Source of the DNA: CAZQYB01 sp964582985
GTDB taxonomy: Bacteria; Planctomycetota; Phycisphaerae; Sedimentisphaerales; Anaerobacaceae
NCBI GenBank assembly: GCA_964582985.1
Contig: CAZOUM010000039.1
Coordinates: forward strand, 1 to 29,158
Length of the DNA: 29,158 nucleotides
Direction: 5' to 3'
Below are positions 16,366-25,279 of this stretch, piece after piece (the first letter of the stretch is position 1; each line of letters opens with the position of its first letter). Both the position numbers and the translations under genes were made by a program. The notes below the pieces were generated by a model. That model ran no database searches and was not told where the DNA came from. It saw only the letters and a list, made by a program, of their open reading frames with translations.

Positions 16366-17700
16366 CTAACCGCTCTGTTCGTCTTTGAGAATCTGCTTCA
16401 AACTGTACTGGCCTAAGACGCTTCGCTGCGATTGTGCTATCCGCTCAAGAGTCGCCGGCTGGTCGGTTGTCGACTGAGCAAAACCGACCTCAGCCACGGC
16501 TGCCGCGATATCGCTTAGTTTGACGTTCGTCGCGTCTTTTGCCAGAATAAAACCGACCTTGGGCTCCGAGGTCTTAATCAACAGTCGCGCTTTAACAAGA
16601 TGGTCCAGTATCTTCTCGCCGAACTCGGCCGGTATATCCATTTTGGTGCATATAACTTCCGATGAGACCGGTGCATTGTTCGCCTCAAACGCAGCAGCAA
16701 TCTCGCGCATAATATTAATAGCGGTAAAATCATTGGCTATGAAATATTCCTCTGTTTTCTTTGCAGCGGCAATCTCAGCGGCGTCAAGGCTCTTTAAATG
16801 TTGAGTAGTAAACGTCAACTGCAGGCCGAACAGAACAATAAGCCACGTAATGAAAATCCAGAATACTCCCAGCGGCACGAGTCCCACGACCCCATAAACT
16901 TTGCTGTAAGGGATAAATTCGGTGACGTACTGGGCGAAACCCCACTTTGCAAAACTCCAGACCAAAGCCGCCACCGCCGCACCCCAAATAGCCGCTCTGG
17001 CCTGTACTTTCGTGTTCGGCAAGACAAAGTAAAGAAAGAAAAAAGCCGCCGTCGATACGAGGTAAGACAACAAAGCCGGAGCAACATTTGACAGAATGGT
17101 TTTATGTATCTGCCCCACTGTCGAATATTGTGTGCTGATGTAGATACCGACGCCCAGAAGCAGCGGCCCAAGAGTCAGAAGCGCCCAATAGTTAATCATT
17201 CGCTGCAGGAAATTCCTTCCTCGACCAACTCGCCAAATATTGTTAAATGCCCGCTCGATGGTTGACAGCAAAGCAAGCGCTGCCCAAATGACAATCGGAA
17301 TACTGATTAGCGTAATCGATTCTTTGTTTACGCTGGCGAAAAACCGTCCCACTATCCGGTCAAGATACGCCGTGAGCATTTCGGTTTTTTCGGTCCCCTC
17401 AGAGCCGGCAGTAGTGATTTCTATAGTCGTCAGATTAAGCCCTTCGTAAATTAAGTTTTTTACTTTCTCGCCGATGTCACTGTAGGCTGGAAACAACTGA
17501 AATATCAAAAGCATGACGATGGCCAGCGGAACAACTCCGAAGATGGTGTGATATGAAAGCGCCGCCGCCTGCTGGCCTGCACGGTTCTTCTTTAAGAGTC
17601 TCGCACAATGCGACCACAACTTTATCTGAAAGACCAGAAAGCGGCTGGCTTTACCAAGCTCCGCGTACGGCGTGGACAAGATTTCTTTCAGCTTCGGCAT
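16366..17700 (-). CDS. YihY/BrkB (UPF0761) family membrane protein with winged-helix tail
   Basis: A 444-residue inner-membrane protein, formerly misnamed ribonuclease BN. About six hydrophobic helices lie in residues 45-305. The family signature RAGQQAAALSYHTIFGVVPL (40-59) is clear, as are LLSTIERAFNNIWRVGRGR and YSKVYGVVGLVPLGVFWIFI. After the membrane part, about 130 residues form a soluble domain (INIMREIAAAFEANNAPVSS, EKILDHLVKARLL) that looks like a winged helix, as in many YihY proteins. Function is uncertain; transport or export has been suggested. The ATG at 17700 has AAAGGA at a good distance; a longer in-frame TTG at 17715 starts inside that ribosome site and is rejected. It follows the AsmA-like gene by 56 bases, so the two are likely co-transcribed. 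Confidence 0.88.
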   Translation of the reverse strand: MPKLKEILSTPYAELGKASRFLVFQIKLWSHCARLLKKNRAGQQAAALSYHTIFGVVPLAIVMLLIFQLFPAYSDIGEKVKNLIYEGLNLTTIEITTAGSEGTEKTEMLTAYLDRIVGRFFASVNKESITLISIPIVIWAALALLSTIERAFNNIWRVGRGRNFLQRMINYWALLTLGPLLLGVGIYISTQYSTVGQIHKTILSNVAPALLSYLVSTAAFFFLYFVLPNTKVQARAAIWGAAVAALVWSFAKWGFAQYVTEFIPYSKVYGVVGLVPLGVFWIFITWLIVLFGLQLTFTTQHLKSLDAAEIAAAKKTEEYFIANDFTAINIMREIAAAFEANNAPVSSEVICTKMDIPAEFGEKILDHLVKARLLIKTSEPKVGFILAKDATNVKLSDIAAAVAEVGFAQSTTDQPATLERIAQSQRSVLGQYSLKQILKDEQSG

Positions 17701-17756
17701 CACTGTTCCTTTCAATCCTGGCTCTTACTGATAACCAACTCGGCCGATTAGAGTAT

Positions 17757-20700
17757 TTACTTAAGTAGTCCCTCCAGTCCTTCGAATATTTTTCCCTTAA
17801 GCTGGTCTTCCAAACGCTGTTTTAGTTGTAGTTCAAGCAGTTTGCCCAGATCAAGTTCAGGATTGTAGATTGTCCCTGTAAGTGGTATCGATATTCTTTT
17901 TCCAGCTTCTTGGTCGCCAACCCTCACCGTCCTGCCGTCTAAAGTATAAGGCAACATTACAATCATATCCAAACTCTTATCCAGCCCGATGACACCCTTA
18001 AAATTAAGTGGATTATCACCAACATCTACCTGCATATCGTCATATCGAAGAAAACCGTCCTTTAAAATAAATTTCGCCGGATGTACTTTGATATCCTGGT
18101 CCCTGAGGCTCAGGCCAGCCAAAGAAAGAAGCCGGCTGAGCAAACTCGACGCGGAAAGACGCATATTGATATTGTCCGCCCAAATGGTGCCGATTATTTC
18201 AGCTTCTTTCTTAGCTGCGCCTCGCAACGGCAGCGCAAGGCGCTGGCAATTGAAATTCCCCACACCGTTGACGTCGAATGCGTTCGCGAAAATGGGATTT
18301 ACATACACCAAAAGCTCTCTCGACATCTCATCGTTGATTTGAACACCTTCTGCTATGTGAATCGGCCCGGGCGTTCTCAACAGCGTTGGCTTCTGTTTGA
18401 AATCCGCCTCACCCGCAAATCTTATTACACCATTGTTGACCTTTGATGAAAACTGAGAAATTGTAAAAAGACCTTTCGCTATCTGAATCTCCGCCTCGGT
18501 CGGACTGAAACCAAGCCCCTTATAATAGGCCGAATCGAAACCTAACTTACCCTTTGTGCTCAAATTCGCGAGCAGTTCCTCTTTCTTGCCGGCGGGATAT
18601 TCACTTGAAAATCCAATAGTCTGTTCTCTTTTGCCCTTAAGTTTAAGGCCCTTTGGCAAAAATGGCCCCGCGACAGTGGTGACAGCCGACCACTCATATT
18701 CACAATCGACCTGCCCCTTTATTTTGGTTTTACCTGCCTTGGTTGTTTTGCTTAAATTGCCCTTGCGAATCTTTATTTGAGGGCTAATCAACTGCAGTTC
18801 TTTAACAGCGATGGATTTCTCAGCCGGGTTAACCTCGGCATCGAAAACAACCAGAACCTGCTCCTGCTCAAAAGGCTCCTGTTCCGGATAGTGCACCTTC
18901 AGGTTCTTAACTTTTGTCGAGTCAGTTACGACGCGGCAGGTACCTTTTTTAGAGCTGATTGAGATATTCGACTTCGCGATTCCCGCCAGTTGCATCTCCT
19001 TCGGAAAAGACCCAAACAGCACCGCGAATGGCTGCAACTTCGCCAGGTCAACATCATTTGCTGAAACCGCAAGCTCCAGAGATTTCTGTGCCTTTTTGCC
19101 CAACGGCAGAACAGAGTTCTTTATGGCGACCTTGCCGAGAGTTGCCGTTGCATTTATGAAATTGACGTTAACAATGTGTTTGCTTCTATCGGCAGTAAAG
19201 GAGAAATCCATATCAGCTTTAGGCTCGAAGGCGGTCAGCCCTTTCGCTGAAGACAGGCGAAGGTCTTTAACTACAGATGAGCCGACGGCGACAATCTTGT
19301 CTCTGCTGGACGACAATTGTCCCTTGCTGAAAAGCTCGCCCGCCATCCGGTATTCGCCTATGTTTACGAACTGTCCCAACTCCGATTGCAGCTTTGCCAA
19401 ATCCACATCGGCACTGTATCGCAGCAACTTACCGGTTCCTGCGCAACTGATGTCACAGAAAGCCGCGGAGACGTCTAACCTGTCATACTTTATACCGCTT
19501 TTATCCGATGTAATTTCCACTATTGCTTTCACCGGCTGTGACAGAGCGATTTTCTTTCCATCAACCACACCCGCCAACCCGACAATGCTTGCCTGGCCGC
19601 TAATCTCTTTTCGACCGGCTTTGGCAGACGTCTCAATGTCACCGCTGAGCCGTCCCGAAGTTACTTTCATACCCTCTTTCAAACGAAATGTCCCCGGCAT
19701 CTGCGACAAAGCCTGTGCCAAATCACACTGGAAACGCCCTTTCAGAACGTAAGCTGAGTCGGGCTTTACGAACTCCGATAATGATTTGAATGTTTTAGGA
19801 ACTACGCCGCTCGCCTCGGCATCCAACCAGTCGCTGTGAATATCAAGCTTGTCAACATTTATTACTTCCTTGGCGCTGCTTAGTTTCACACCAACGTTTA
19901 GGGTGCTGGTCTTGAATTGGTCGCCTTTCAAGTGGCCGCCGGATATATCCAAATCCTTGCCTTTTATGGTGCCGCTCAGGTCTTCGATTCGGCCGTCTTT
20001 GACTTCGCTTGTCAAGTTGGCCGAGACCTTGCCTTGAGCTTTAATGTCGATTCCACCTAATGCAAGAATCGGCCCTAAAGAAGCAAGGTCCAAATCGTCG
20101 ACTTCGACAGTGAAATCGCCGCTTGTCCCCTTGAAGCTCCAGCCGGTCTTTTTCTTCGGCCTGACCTTGCCTTGCGCGCTAATCTTCGATTCTTTGCCTT
20201 TGTCCGCTACGGTCGCAGTTATATTGAAAGTCGTTCCCTGTCCAAGCGGACGCAAATCGACTTTCGAGCTTATCTGTGAAAGCTTGACGGTCTTGGCTTT
20301 TGCGTCGGTCACCCTTAAACTACCATCGGTTACTGTCATGTCGATTTTATTGATTGGCAGTGTAACAGGTTTGCGTTTCTTGCTCTCAGACACCTTTCGC
20401 TCAGGGCCTTCGGCCTGCTTTGGCCGCCACTTTTCAAGATTTATCTCGACCTGGGGCTCGCGGATTTCTGTTTTACCGAAGGACAAATCTCCCATCAGAA
20501 TGGAACCATAGTGGGGCTTTGTGGCGATTTGCTTTATCTTGACCAGGATTTCTTCGGCACTGCCGTTGAAACGGAAGTCCGAAATCCTGACCCCTTTCCA
20601 CCAGCTCATTGAAAGGTCGGCAAAGTCCGCCTGGCCGTCGATGGAACGGTTGATTTTGGCTAATATAACCTTGCGGCCTTTTGCGCTGGATACGAACGCT

Positions 20701-20816
20701 GGCACAAGAAAAACCACTACCAAAATCAAAACGCCTACAAGTGCCAATACCAGCGTAAGTATTCGTTTTTTGTTTTTCTTCCGCCGCTTTGCTCTGGTAC
20801 CTTTTCCAGCCCGCAT
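17757..20816 (-). CDS. Large AsmA-like protein
   Basis: A 1019-residue envelope protein with one N-terminal anchor: a very basic stretch (1-18), a transmembrane helix (19-41), then a long periplasmic part. The start of the soluble part (ILAKINRSIDGQADFADLSMSWWKGVRISDFRF) is typical of AsmA/DUF748 proteins, and the body repeats short beta-rich units (TDGSLRVTDAKAKTVKLSQI, GKVSANLTSEVKDGRIEDLS). The conserved AsmA C-terminal region lies near 930-985 (FILKDGFLRYDDMQVDVG, then NPLNFKGVIGLDKSLDMIVM). AsmA-like proteins form hydrophobic bridges thought to carry phospholipids between membranes in organisms with two membranes. Which lipid this one carries is unknown. The ATG follows a G-rich GGGGGA site. 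An extended -10 promoter lies about 65 bases upstream of the start. Confidence 0.87.
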   Translation of the reverse strand: MRAGKGTRAKRRKKNKKRILTLVLALVGVLILVVVFLVPAFVSSAKGRKVILAKINRSIDGQADFADLSMSWWKGVRISDFRFNGSAEEILVKIKQIATKPHYGSILMGDLSFGKTEIREPQVEINLEKWRPKQAEGPERKVSESKKRKPVTLPINKIDMTVTDGSLRVTDAKAKTVKLSQISSKVDLRPLGQGTTFNITATVADKGKESKISAQGKVRPKKKTGWSFKGTSGDFTVEVDDLDLASLGPILALGGIDIKAQGKVSANLTSEVKDGRIEDLSGTIKGKDLDISGGHLKGDQFKTSTLNVGVKLSSAKEVINVDKLDIHSDWLDAEASGVVPKTFKSLSEFVKPDSAYVLKGRFQCDLAQALSQMPGTFRLKEGMKVTSGRLSGDIETSAKAGRKEISGQASIVGLAGVVDGKKIALSQPVKAIVEITSDKSGIKYDRLDVSAAFCDISCAGTGKLLRYSADVDLAKLQSELGQFVNIGEYRMAGELFSKGQLSSSRDKIVAVGSSVVKDLRLSSAKGLTAFEPKADMDFSFTADRSKHIVNVNFINATATLGKVAIKNSVLPLGKKAQKSLELAVSANDVDLAKLQPFAVLFGSFPKEMQLAGIAKSNISISSKKGTCRVVTDSTKVKNLKVHYPEQEPFEQEQVLVVFDAEVNPAEKSIAVKELQLISPQIKIRKGNLSKTTKAGKTKIKGQVDCEYEWSAVTTVAGPFLPKGLKLKGKREQTIGFSSEYPAGKKEELLANLSTKGKLGFDSAYYKGLGFSPTEAEIQIAKGLFTISQFSSKVNNGVIRFAGEADFKQKPTLLRTPGPIHIAEGVQINDEMSRELLVYVNPIFANAFDVNGVGNFNCQRLALPLRGAAKKEAEIIGTIWADNINMRLSASSLLSRLLSLAGLSLRDQDIKVHPAKFILKDGFLRYDDMQVDVGDNPLNFKGVIGLDKSLDMIVMLPYTLDGRTVRVGDQEAGKRISIPLTGTIYNPELDLGKLLELQLKQRLEDQLKGKIFEGLEGLLK

Positions 20817-20881
20817 CGCTTTGTCCCCCGAAAGAATGCTAAAGTCCTACATTAAAACAGCACCAACCAGTACAAAAATCC

Positions 20882-20909
20882 AGTATATCACTTTTAAATC
20901 GGCAAACAA
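20882..20909 (-). promoter_or_regulatory. Likely promoter for the AsmA-like gene
   Basis: On the minus strand TTGTTT (20909-20904), a 16-base spacer ending TGA, and TATACT (20887-20882), an extended -10 arrangement. Confidence 0.5.
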
Positions 20910-21020
20910 GCCGGATTGCGATATACATAAATTCATACCAACGACAATTATGTAGCGAGAAATAGTGAATTCTTCCTGCAGACCAAACACCCCCCCTACT
21001 TTCACGTACTTGAAGAATAG

Positions 21021-21401
21021 TCAAAAAACCATTCCTTCGCACCAGACTTTTGCGCTAAAAACAATACCGAACAGGGCAAGGACTACCGTTGCTATCCACG
21101 CAATCCCGATGCCCCATCGCTTCTTCTTCAGACTCCAGGTTGATTCAAGAGCGCCCAGTATAGTCAATACCAGGAAAAAAAAGGCTGGGATAAAGCAGGC
21201 CCTTGTCTCGAACCGGTCGAGACGTGCAATCTCCTCAAGGGTCGGGAAATGAGTGATCCCTACCTTTCTAATATCAGGGACCCAATAACGCAGGGCGTAA
21301 TACTGCCACGCCAAAACAAGTAAGCAGGCCAAGATGCTAAAGGATGCGAAAATGATGTCTCGAATATCGTCCGTCCTTTTGGCGTCTTTTTCAGCCAGCA
21401 T
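21021..21401 (-). CDS. Small integral membrane protein of unknown function
   Basis: A 126-residue protein that I do not recognise. Three hydrophobic segments are visible: about 20-40 (IIFASFSILACLLVLAWQYYAL), 68-88 (CFIPAFFFLVLTILGALEST) and 96-118 (GIGIAWIATVVLALFGIVFS). Between the first two is a 30-residue polar loop with HFPTLEEIARLDRFETRA. The ATG at 21401 is chosen because GAGGGG lies just upstream; an in-frame TTG at 21416 begins before that site. It follows frr by 94 bases and may be the last gene of the rpsB cluster transcript, or separate. Codon use and hydrophobic pattern support a real gene; no function is proposed. Confidence 0.6.
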   Translation of the reverse strand: MLAEKDAKRTDDIRDIIFASFSILACLLVLAWQYYALRYWVPDIRKVGITHFPTLEEIARLDRFETRACFIPAFFFLVLTILGALESTWSLKKKRWGIGIAWIATVVLALFGIVFSAKVWCEGMVF

Positions 21402-21455
21402 CAATTTGCCCCTCAAAAGACACTTAAATCTATTGAGACCACAATTTCAGCGGCA

Positions 21456-21497
21456 GATTCTGATGTGGCGGCAAGTAATGCGGACTTCGTCAGAATC
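21456..21497 (-). repeat. Inverted repeat at the end of frr
   Basis: GATTCTGA (21456-21463) and TCAGAATC (21490-21497) are perfectly complementary, with a 26-base loop. It overlaps the frr stop region. There is no T run, so it is not a standard terminator; it may protect or process the mRNA. Confidence 0.4.
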
Positions 21498-22056
21498 ACT
21501 CGAGCATAATCTCATCAGATTTGCCTTTGATTATGGAGTCGACCTTGTCTGTGTATTCTTTGGTGATATCGTCGATTTGCTTTTTGCCTTTCTCCAAATC
21601 ATCCTCAGTGATAAGTTTGTCTTTTTGCTCTTTTTCAAGCTGCTTGTTTGCATCTCTTCGGATGTTACGGATGCTGACCTTTGTCTGTTCGCCGGTCTGC
21701 TTGGCCTGGGCAGCGAGCTGTTTTCTTCTCTCTTCGCTGAGCGGCGGAACTTTTAGTCTTATCAGCTTGCCGTCCACGAGCGGCGCAATACTCAAATCGC
21801 TGCTTTTGATTGCCTTTTCAATCTCTTTGACCGAAGCCGGGTCGAACGGCTTTATCACAATCATATCCGCCTGTGGCGCCGCCAGAGTGGCCAATTGCTT
21901 TAACGGCGTGGGCGTGCCGTAATAATCCACCTTTATATTCTCAACAAGCCCTGTAGAAGCCCTCCCTGTCCGAACTGTCTTCAGCTCGTTATGCAAAACT
22001 TCAGCCGCCTTTTTCATCTTCGCTTCACACTCGTTGACGATTTCTTTGACAGGCAT
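21496..22056 (-). CDS. frr: Ribosome recycling factor
   Basis: A 186-residue protein that, with EF-G, splits the post-termination ribosome. The whole family pattern is present: an N-terminal helix (CEAKMKKAAEVLHNELKTVRTGRAS), the beta domain (IKVDYYGTPTPLKQLATLAAP, MIVIKPFDPASVKEIEKAI, DGKLIRLKVPPLSEERRKQL) and the long C-terminal helix ending in the region of DSIIKGKSDEIMLE. Length is exactly typical. GGAGG at 22067-22063 sits six bases before the ATG at 22056; a TTG two codons earlier overlaps the spacing and is rejected. It normally lies directly behind pyrH; here a fucosidase gene is inserted between them. Confidence 0.97.
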   Translation of the reverse strand: MPVKEIVNECEAKMKKAAEVLHNELKTVRTGRASTGLVENIKVDYYGTPTPLKQLATLAAPQADMIVIKPFDPASVKEIEKAIKSSDLSIAPLVDGKLIRLKVPPLSEERRKQLAAQAKQTGEQTKVSIRNIRRDANKQLEKEQKDKLITEDDLEKGKKQIDDITKEYTDKVDSIIKGKSDEIMLE

Positions 22057-22139
22057 TTGCAACCTCCAGATTCAATAAAATTAAACTATTGCAAAATACT
22101 CACAACGCAAGTATTGATTATTCCAAGACCCACTCTCGT

Positions 22140-23510
22140 TCACTTCACATCCGCTGCCGGCCCATCAAGCTTAAGCTCGATTATTGTGTCAAGCTCTTTA
22201 CGATGGGCCTGCGGTACCGAAACCTCTATAGCTTTTTCGGCCTGTTTCACAGTGGCTGTGCCGCCGGTCAGGACCCTGTATGATATAATTTTGTGCTTGA
22301 GAGGGGCGAGTCTAATGACATCGCCGGGCCAGCGCAGGATGTGAAGGTAAATCACATTGTCCTTGTGAGTGCTTCCGCCCCACCATCCGTCCCCGGCGAT
22401 AGAGAACCGGCCGTAGTAACCCTCTTGCTTGCGGGTCTTTTCGTCCGGAGCCACAAAGGGGCCGCCCCGTGTGCCGTAGATACTTTCACCGTAGTGTTTG
22501 AGCCAAATTCCAATCTGGCGCAGCATCGCAGCCTGGCGAGGCTCGATTTCGCCGGTCGGGAGCGGGCCAACATTTAGAAGAAAATTCCCGTCGCCTGTTG
22601 CGCAGGTAACGAGCATATGAATGCACTCCTTCAACGAGCGCAGCTTATCATTTGTCTTCCAGGCCCATTGCTGTCCGAGCGTTGCATTGGTCTCCCAGGG
22701 GCGGTCGCTCTGAAAAAGGCCGACGCGATTCTCGGGTGTCCGGTAATCGCCCGGCAGCCCCGCCCGGTCGTTGATAATTACGTGAGGCTGAAGCCGCCGG
22801 ACTATCTTGAACAGCTTCTCCGAATCCCAATCCTCGGCCTTTCCGCCCAGGCCATCGAAGAAAATAATGTCAACCCGGCCGTACCTGGTGCATAATTCCT
22901 TAAGCTGGCCATGCAGATACTTTATGTACCGTGCGTGGTTGTCGGTGCGGTAATCAGGGTGGTGCCAGTCGGGCTGTGAGTAATAAAAGCCGAGCTTCAA
23001 TCCTTCTCGATGGCAGGCGTTGGCCAGTTCCTTGACGACATCACGTCTGAACGGTGACTTAGTAATCTTGTAATCCGTCAGGGCGCTGCCGAACATACAG
23101 AAGCCATCGTGGTGTTTCGTAGTGAACACGAGATACTTCATACCCGCATCTTTGGCAAGCTGTACCCACTCTTTCGCGTTGAACTTCGCGGGGTAGAAAC
23201 TGCGGTAGAGATTATCATAGACCTCAACGGGGATGGGACCGGTGCCTTTCCTGCCTCGCCGCTCGCCTCCTCGCGACCAGCCGATTTCCGTTCCCATCAG
23301 GCTTACAGGCCCCCAGTGGACAAACAGCCCAAACTTCATCTCGCGCCAATTCTGCAAGTCTTCTTCGCTTGCGTGCAGATAATCCCTTCGCTCTGTGAGG
23401 CTGCCGGTGTCAGCTTTCTGCATGGAACAGGACGGCAATAGACATGTTGCGGAGACCAAACAAACCACAAGCAGCCATTCAGCGATTTTGCTTGCCGTCA
23501 TACTTCTCAT
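22140..23510 (-). CDS. GH29 alpha-L-fucosidase, lipoprotein
   Basis: A 456-residue exported enzyme that removes alpha-L-fucose from glycans by a retaining mechanism. The signal peptide ends CLLPSC, giving a lipid-modified C28. The catalytic (beta/alpha) barrel starts with WREMKFGLFVHWGPVS (55-70). It contains TKHHDGFCMFGSALTDY (131-147) with the substrate-binding histidine pair and the nucleophile D219 in RVDIIFFDG (212-220). NFLLNVGPLPTGEI is the conserved GH29 segment near the barrel end, and a small beta-sandwich domain closes the protein. The acid/base residue cannot be assigned from sequence alone. An ATG three codons downstream (23501) is an alternative start, with AAGGATGAG before it. 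The gene lies in the rpsB-tsf-pyrH-frr cluster on the same strand, 72 bases after pyrH and 83 before frr. Confidence 0.93.
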   Translation of the reverse strand: MRSMTASKIAEWLLVVCLVSATCLLPSCSMQKADTGSLTERRDYLHASEEDLQNWREMKFGLFVHWGPVSLMGTEIGWSRGGERRGRKGTGPIPVEVYDNLYRSFYPAKFNAKEWVQLAKDAGMKYLVFTTKHHDGFCMFGSALTDYKITKSPFRRDVVKELANACHREGLKLGFYYSQPDWHHPDYRTDNHARYIKYLHGQLKELCTRYGRVDIIFFDGLGGKAEDWDSEKLFKIVRRLQPHVIINDRAGLPGDYRTPENRVGLFQSDRPWETNATLGQQWAWKTNDKLRSLKECIHMLVTCATGDGNFLLNVGPLPTGEIEPRQAAMLRQIGIWLKHYGESIYGTRGGPFVAPDEKTRKQEGYYGRFSIAGDGWWGGSTHKDNVIYLHILRWPGDVIRLAPLKHKIISYRVLTGGTATVKQAEKAIEVSVPQAHRKELDTIIELKLDGPAADVK

Positions 23511-23582
23511 CCTTGTTATTTTTCTAAAGTATCTCTAATTTTGTTTTGCGACTGCCCCGTTTGACGCTATCTTGCAGAGCTT

Positions 23583-24299
23583 TTAGCAGATTACGGTCCC
23601 GACCTGCTCACCGCAAACAGCCTTTTTTATATTGCCCTGTTTGAAGATATTCAAAACAATAATCGGGATATTGTTGTCCCTGCAAAGGCTTATTGCCGAA
23701 TGGTCCATTATCCGCAGGTCTTTCGTAAAGATGTCCTCGTAGGACAGTTTTTCGAACAGCTTCGCATTTGGATTTTTCTTGGGGTCGTCACTGTAAACAC
23801 CTTCGACCTTGGTTGCCTTTATGAGCAGGTCAGCATCGAGTTCCGAAGCCCTTAAAGCTGCACAGGTGTCGGTAGTAAAAAAAGGGTTTCCAGTTCCGCC
23901 GGCCAATATCGCAACTCTTCCACGCTCAAGGTGCCGAAGAGCTCTCCTGCGAATAAAGTGCTCGCACATCGCGGGGACCTCAATTGCGCTGAGGACCCTC
24001 GTTGGCTGACCAAGCCTCTCAAGTGTCTCCTGCAGAGCACAGGCATTGATAATGGTGGCTAACATCCCCATATAATCGGCTGTGTTCCGTGGTATGTGAC
24101 TGACCTGTGAGAAGCTTTCTCCCCGCAGAAAATTACCTGCGCCAACCACGACGGCAACCTGCGGGCCGAGTTTGCATATTTCCGCTATCCTTTTGGCAAT
24201 CGACTCAAGTGCAGAGCCGTCGATACCAAATTCGCCGGGCTTGCAAAAACTCTGGCCTGACAGTTTCAGCAACACTCGGCTGCAATTGCTCTTTGCCAT
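23583..24299 (-). CDS. pyrH: UMP kinase
   Basis: A 238-residue hexameric cytosolic kinase of the amino-acid-kinase fold, phosphorylating UMP to UDP. Motifs seen are VLLKLSGQSF (9-18), VVGAGNFLRG (51-60), MGMLATIINACALQ (77-90), ILAGGTGNPFFTTDTCAALRA (131-151) and LIKATKVEGVYSDDP. The first motif is usually KLSGEAL; here E is Q16. Length matches the E. coli enzyme. It is separated from tsf by 31 bases and shares its direction, the order tsf-pyrH being widely conserved. The ribosome site is weak (GAGAAAAGG directly before the ATG), suggesting coupling to tsf. Confidence 0.97.
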   Translation of the reverse strand: MAKSNCSRVLLKLSGQSFCKPGEFGIDGSALESIAKRIAEICKLGPQVAVVVGAGNFLRGESFSQVSHIPRNTADYMGMLATIINACALQETLERLGQPTRVLSAIEVPAMCEHFIRRRALRHLERGRVAILAGGTGNPFFTTDTCAALRASELDADLLIKATKVEGVYSDDPKKNPNAKLFEKLSYEDIFTKDLRIMDHSAISLCRDNNIPIIVLNIFKQGNIKKAVCGEQVGTVIC

Positions 24300-24330
24300 C
24301 CTTTTCTCGATAGCTTAAAGACTATATTTG

Positions 24331-25197
24331 CTATCCGACTTCCAGCCGGACAAATCGTTTTATCTTTGCTTGCCCCCCGGCCTGCTTGGCTGCCTCATCC
24401 AAAACCTGGGCAACGGACTTGCTGTCGTCCTTGACAAATCGCTGCTCAAGAAGACAGTTTTCAACAAAGAATTTCTTCATCTTACCTTCGACTATTTTAT
24501 CAATAATGTTGGCGGGTTTATCCTTGACCTGCTCGGCATAGATGGCTTTTTCCCGCTCGATAGTCGTGGAGTCAATCCCCTCTTTGTTCAGCGCCAGAGG
24601 TTTTGTTGCAGTAATGTGCATCGCTATATCCGCCGCCGTCTGTTTTAGCGTATCAGAGGCCGCTACTTGCTCATCGCTGGTTTCAATCTCGACCATCGTG
24701 CCTACTTTTTTGTTGAAATGAACGTAAATGCTTATACGCCCCGGCCCGTCGAGCTGATACTTTGCGAAGTCACCTACCTGAATTTTTTCGCCTGTCTTAC
24801 TGACTGTTTCCGTCAGGACATCGTTGAATTTCCTGCCATCGACAGACGTTTCCAAGACACTGTCCACGCCCTCATCGGCCGAGCACGCCAGCGCACAATC
24901 CCCCAAAGCTTCCGCCGCCCTCACAAAGTCATCGCTCTTTGTCACAAAATCCGTCTCGCAGCAAAGCATTGCCATCGCAGCCGTTTTGCCGTCCTGGCTC
25001 ATCCTGTCGACAACTATACCTTCGGAAGTCTCACGCTGGGCCCGCCTTGTCAAAGTTGCAAGACCTTTTTTCCTCAATACCTCCATTGCCTTGTCAATAT
25101 CGCCGCTTGCCTCCTGAAGCGCCCTCTTGCAGTCCATCATTCCCTGCCCACTTATCTTTCGCAGTTTCATCACCAATGAAGCTGAAATTTCCACCAT
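24331..25197 (-). CDS. tsf: Translation elongation factor Ts
   Basis: A 288-residue guanine-nucleotide exchange factor for EF-Tu. The N-terminal UBA-like domain reads VMKLRKISGQGMMDCKRALQEASGDIDKAMEVLRKKG (9-45 region). The TDFV motif that contacts EF-Tu is at 82-85 in CCETDFVTKSDDFV. The core and dimerisation domains follow to the end (MHITATKPLALNKEGID, FFVENCLLEQRFVKDD). Length is normal. AGGAG lies eight bases before the ATG. It is 82 bases downstream of rpsB in the usual order. Confidence 0.98.
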   Translation of the reverse strand: MVEISASLVMKLRKISGQGMMDCKRALQEASGDIDKAMEVLRKKGLATLTRRAQRETSEGIVVDRMSQDGKTAAMAMLCCETDFVTKSDDFVRAAEALGDCALACSADEGVDSVLETSVDGRKFNDVLTETVSKTGEKIQVGDFAKYQLDGPGRISIYVHFNKKVGTMVEIETSDEQVAASDTLKQTAADIAMHITATKPLALNKEGIDSTTIEREKAIYAEQVKDKPANIIDKIVEGKMKKFFVENCLLEQRFVKDDSKSVAQVLDEAAKQAGGQAKIKRFVRLEVG

Positions 25198-25279
25198 TTT
25201 GAAAACTCCTGTTCTTTATTTCGTATTATGAGATGCGTATCGCGTCACTTTCCCGCGCAATAGTCATTTGTACGGCGTA

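Noticed and set aside
19096..19752. 218-codon plus-strand frame inside the AsmA-like gene
   Set aside because: It is antisense to a long gene with clear domain features and shows none of its own.
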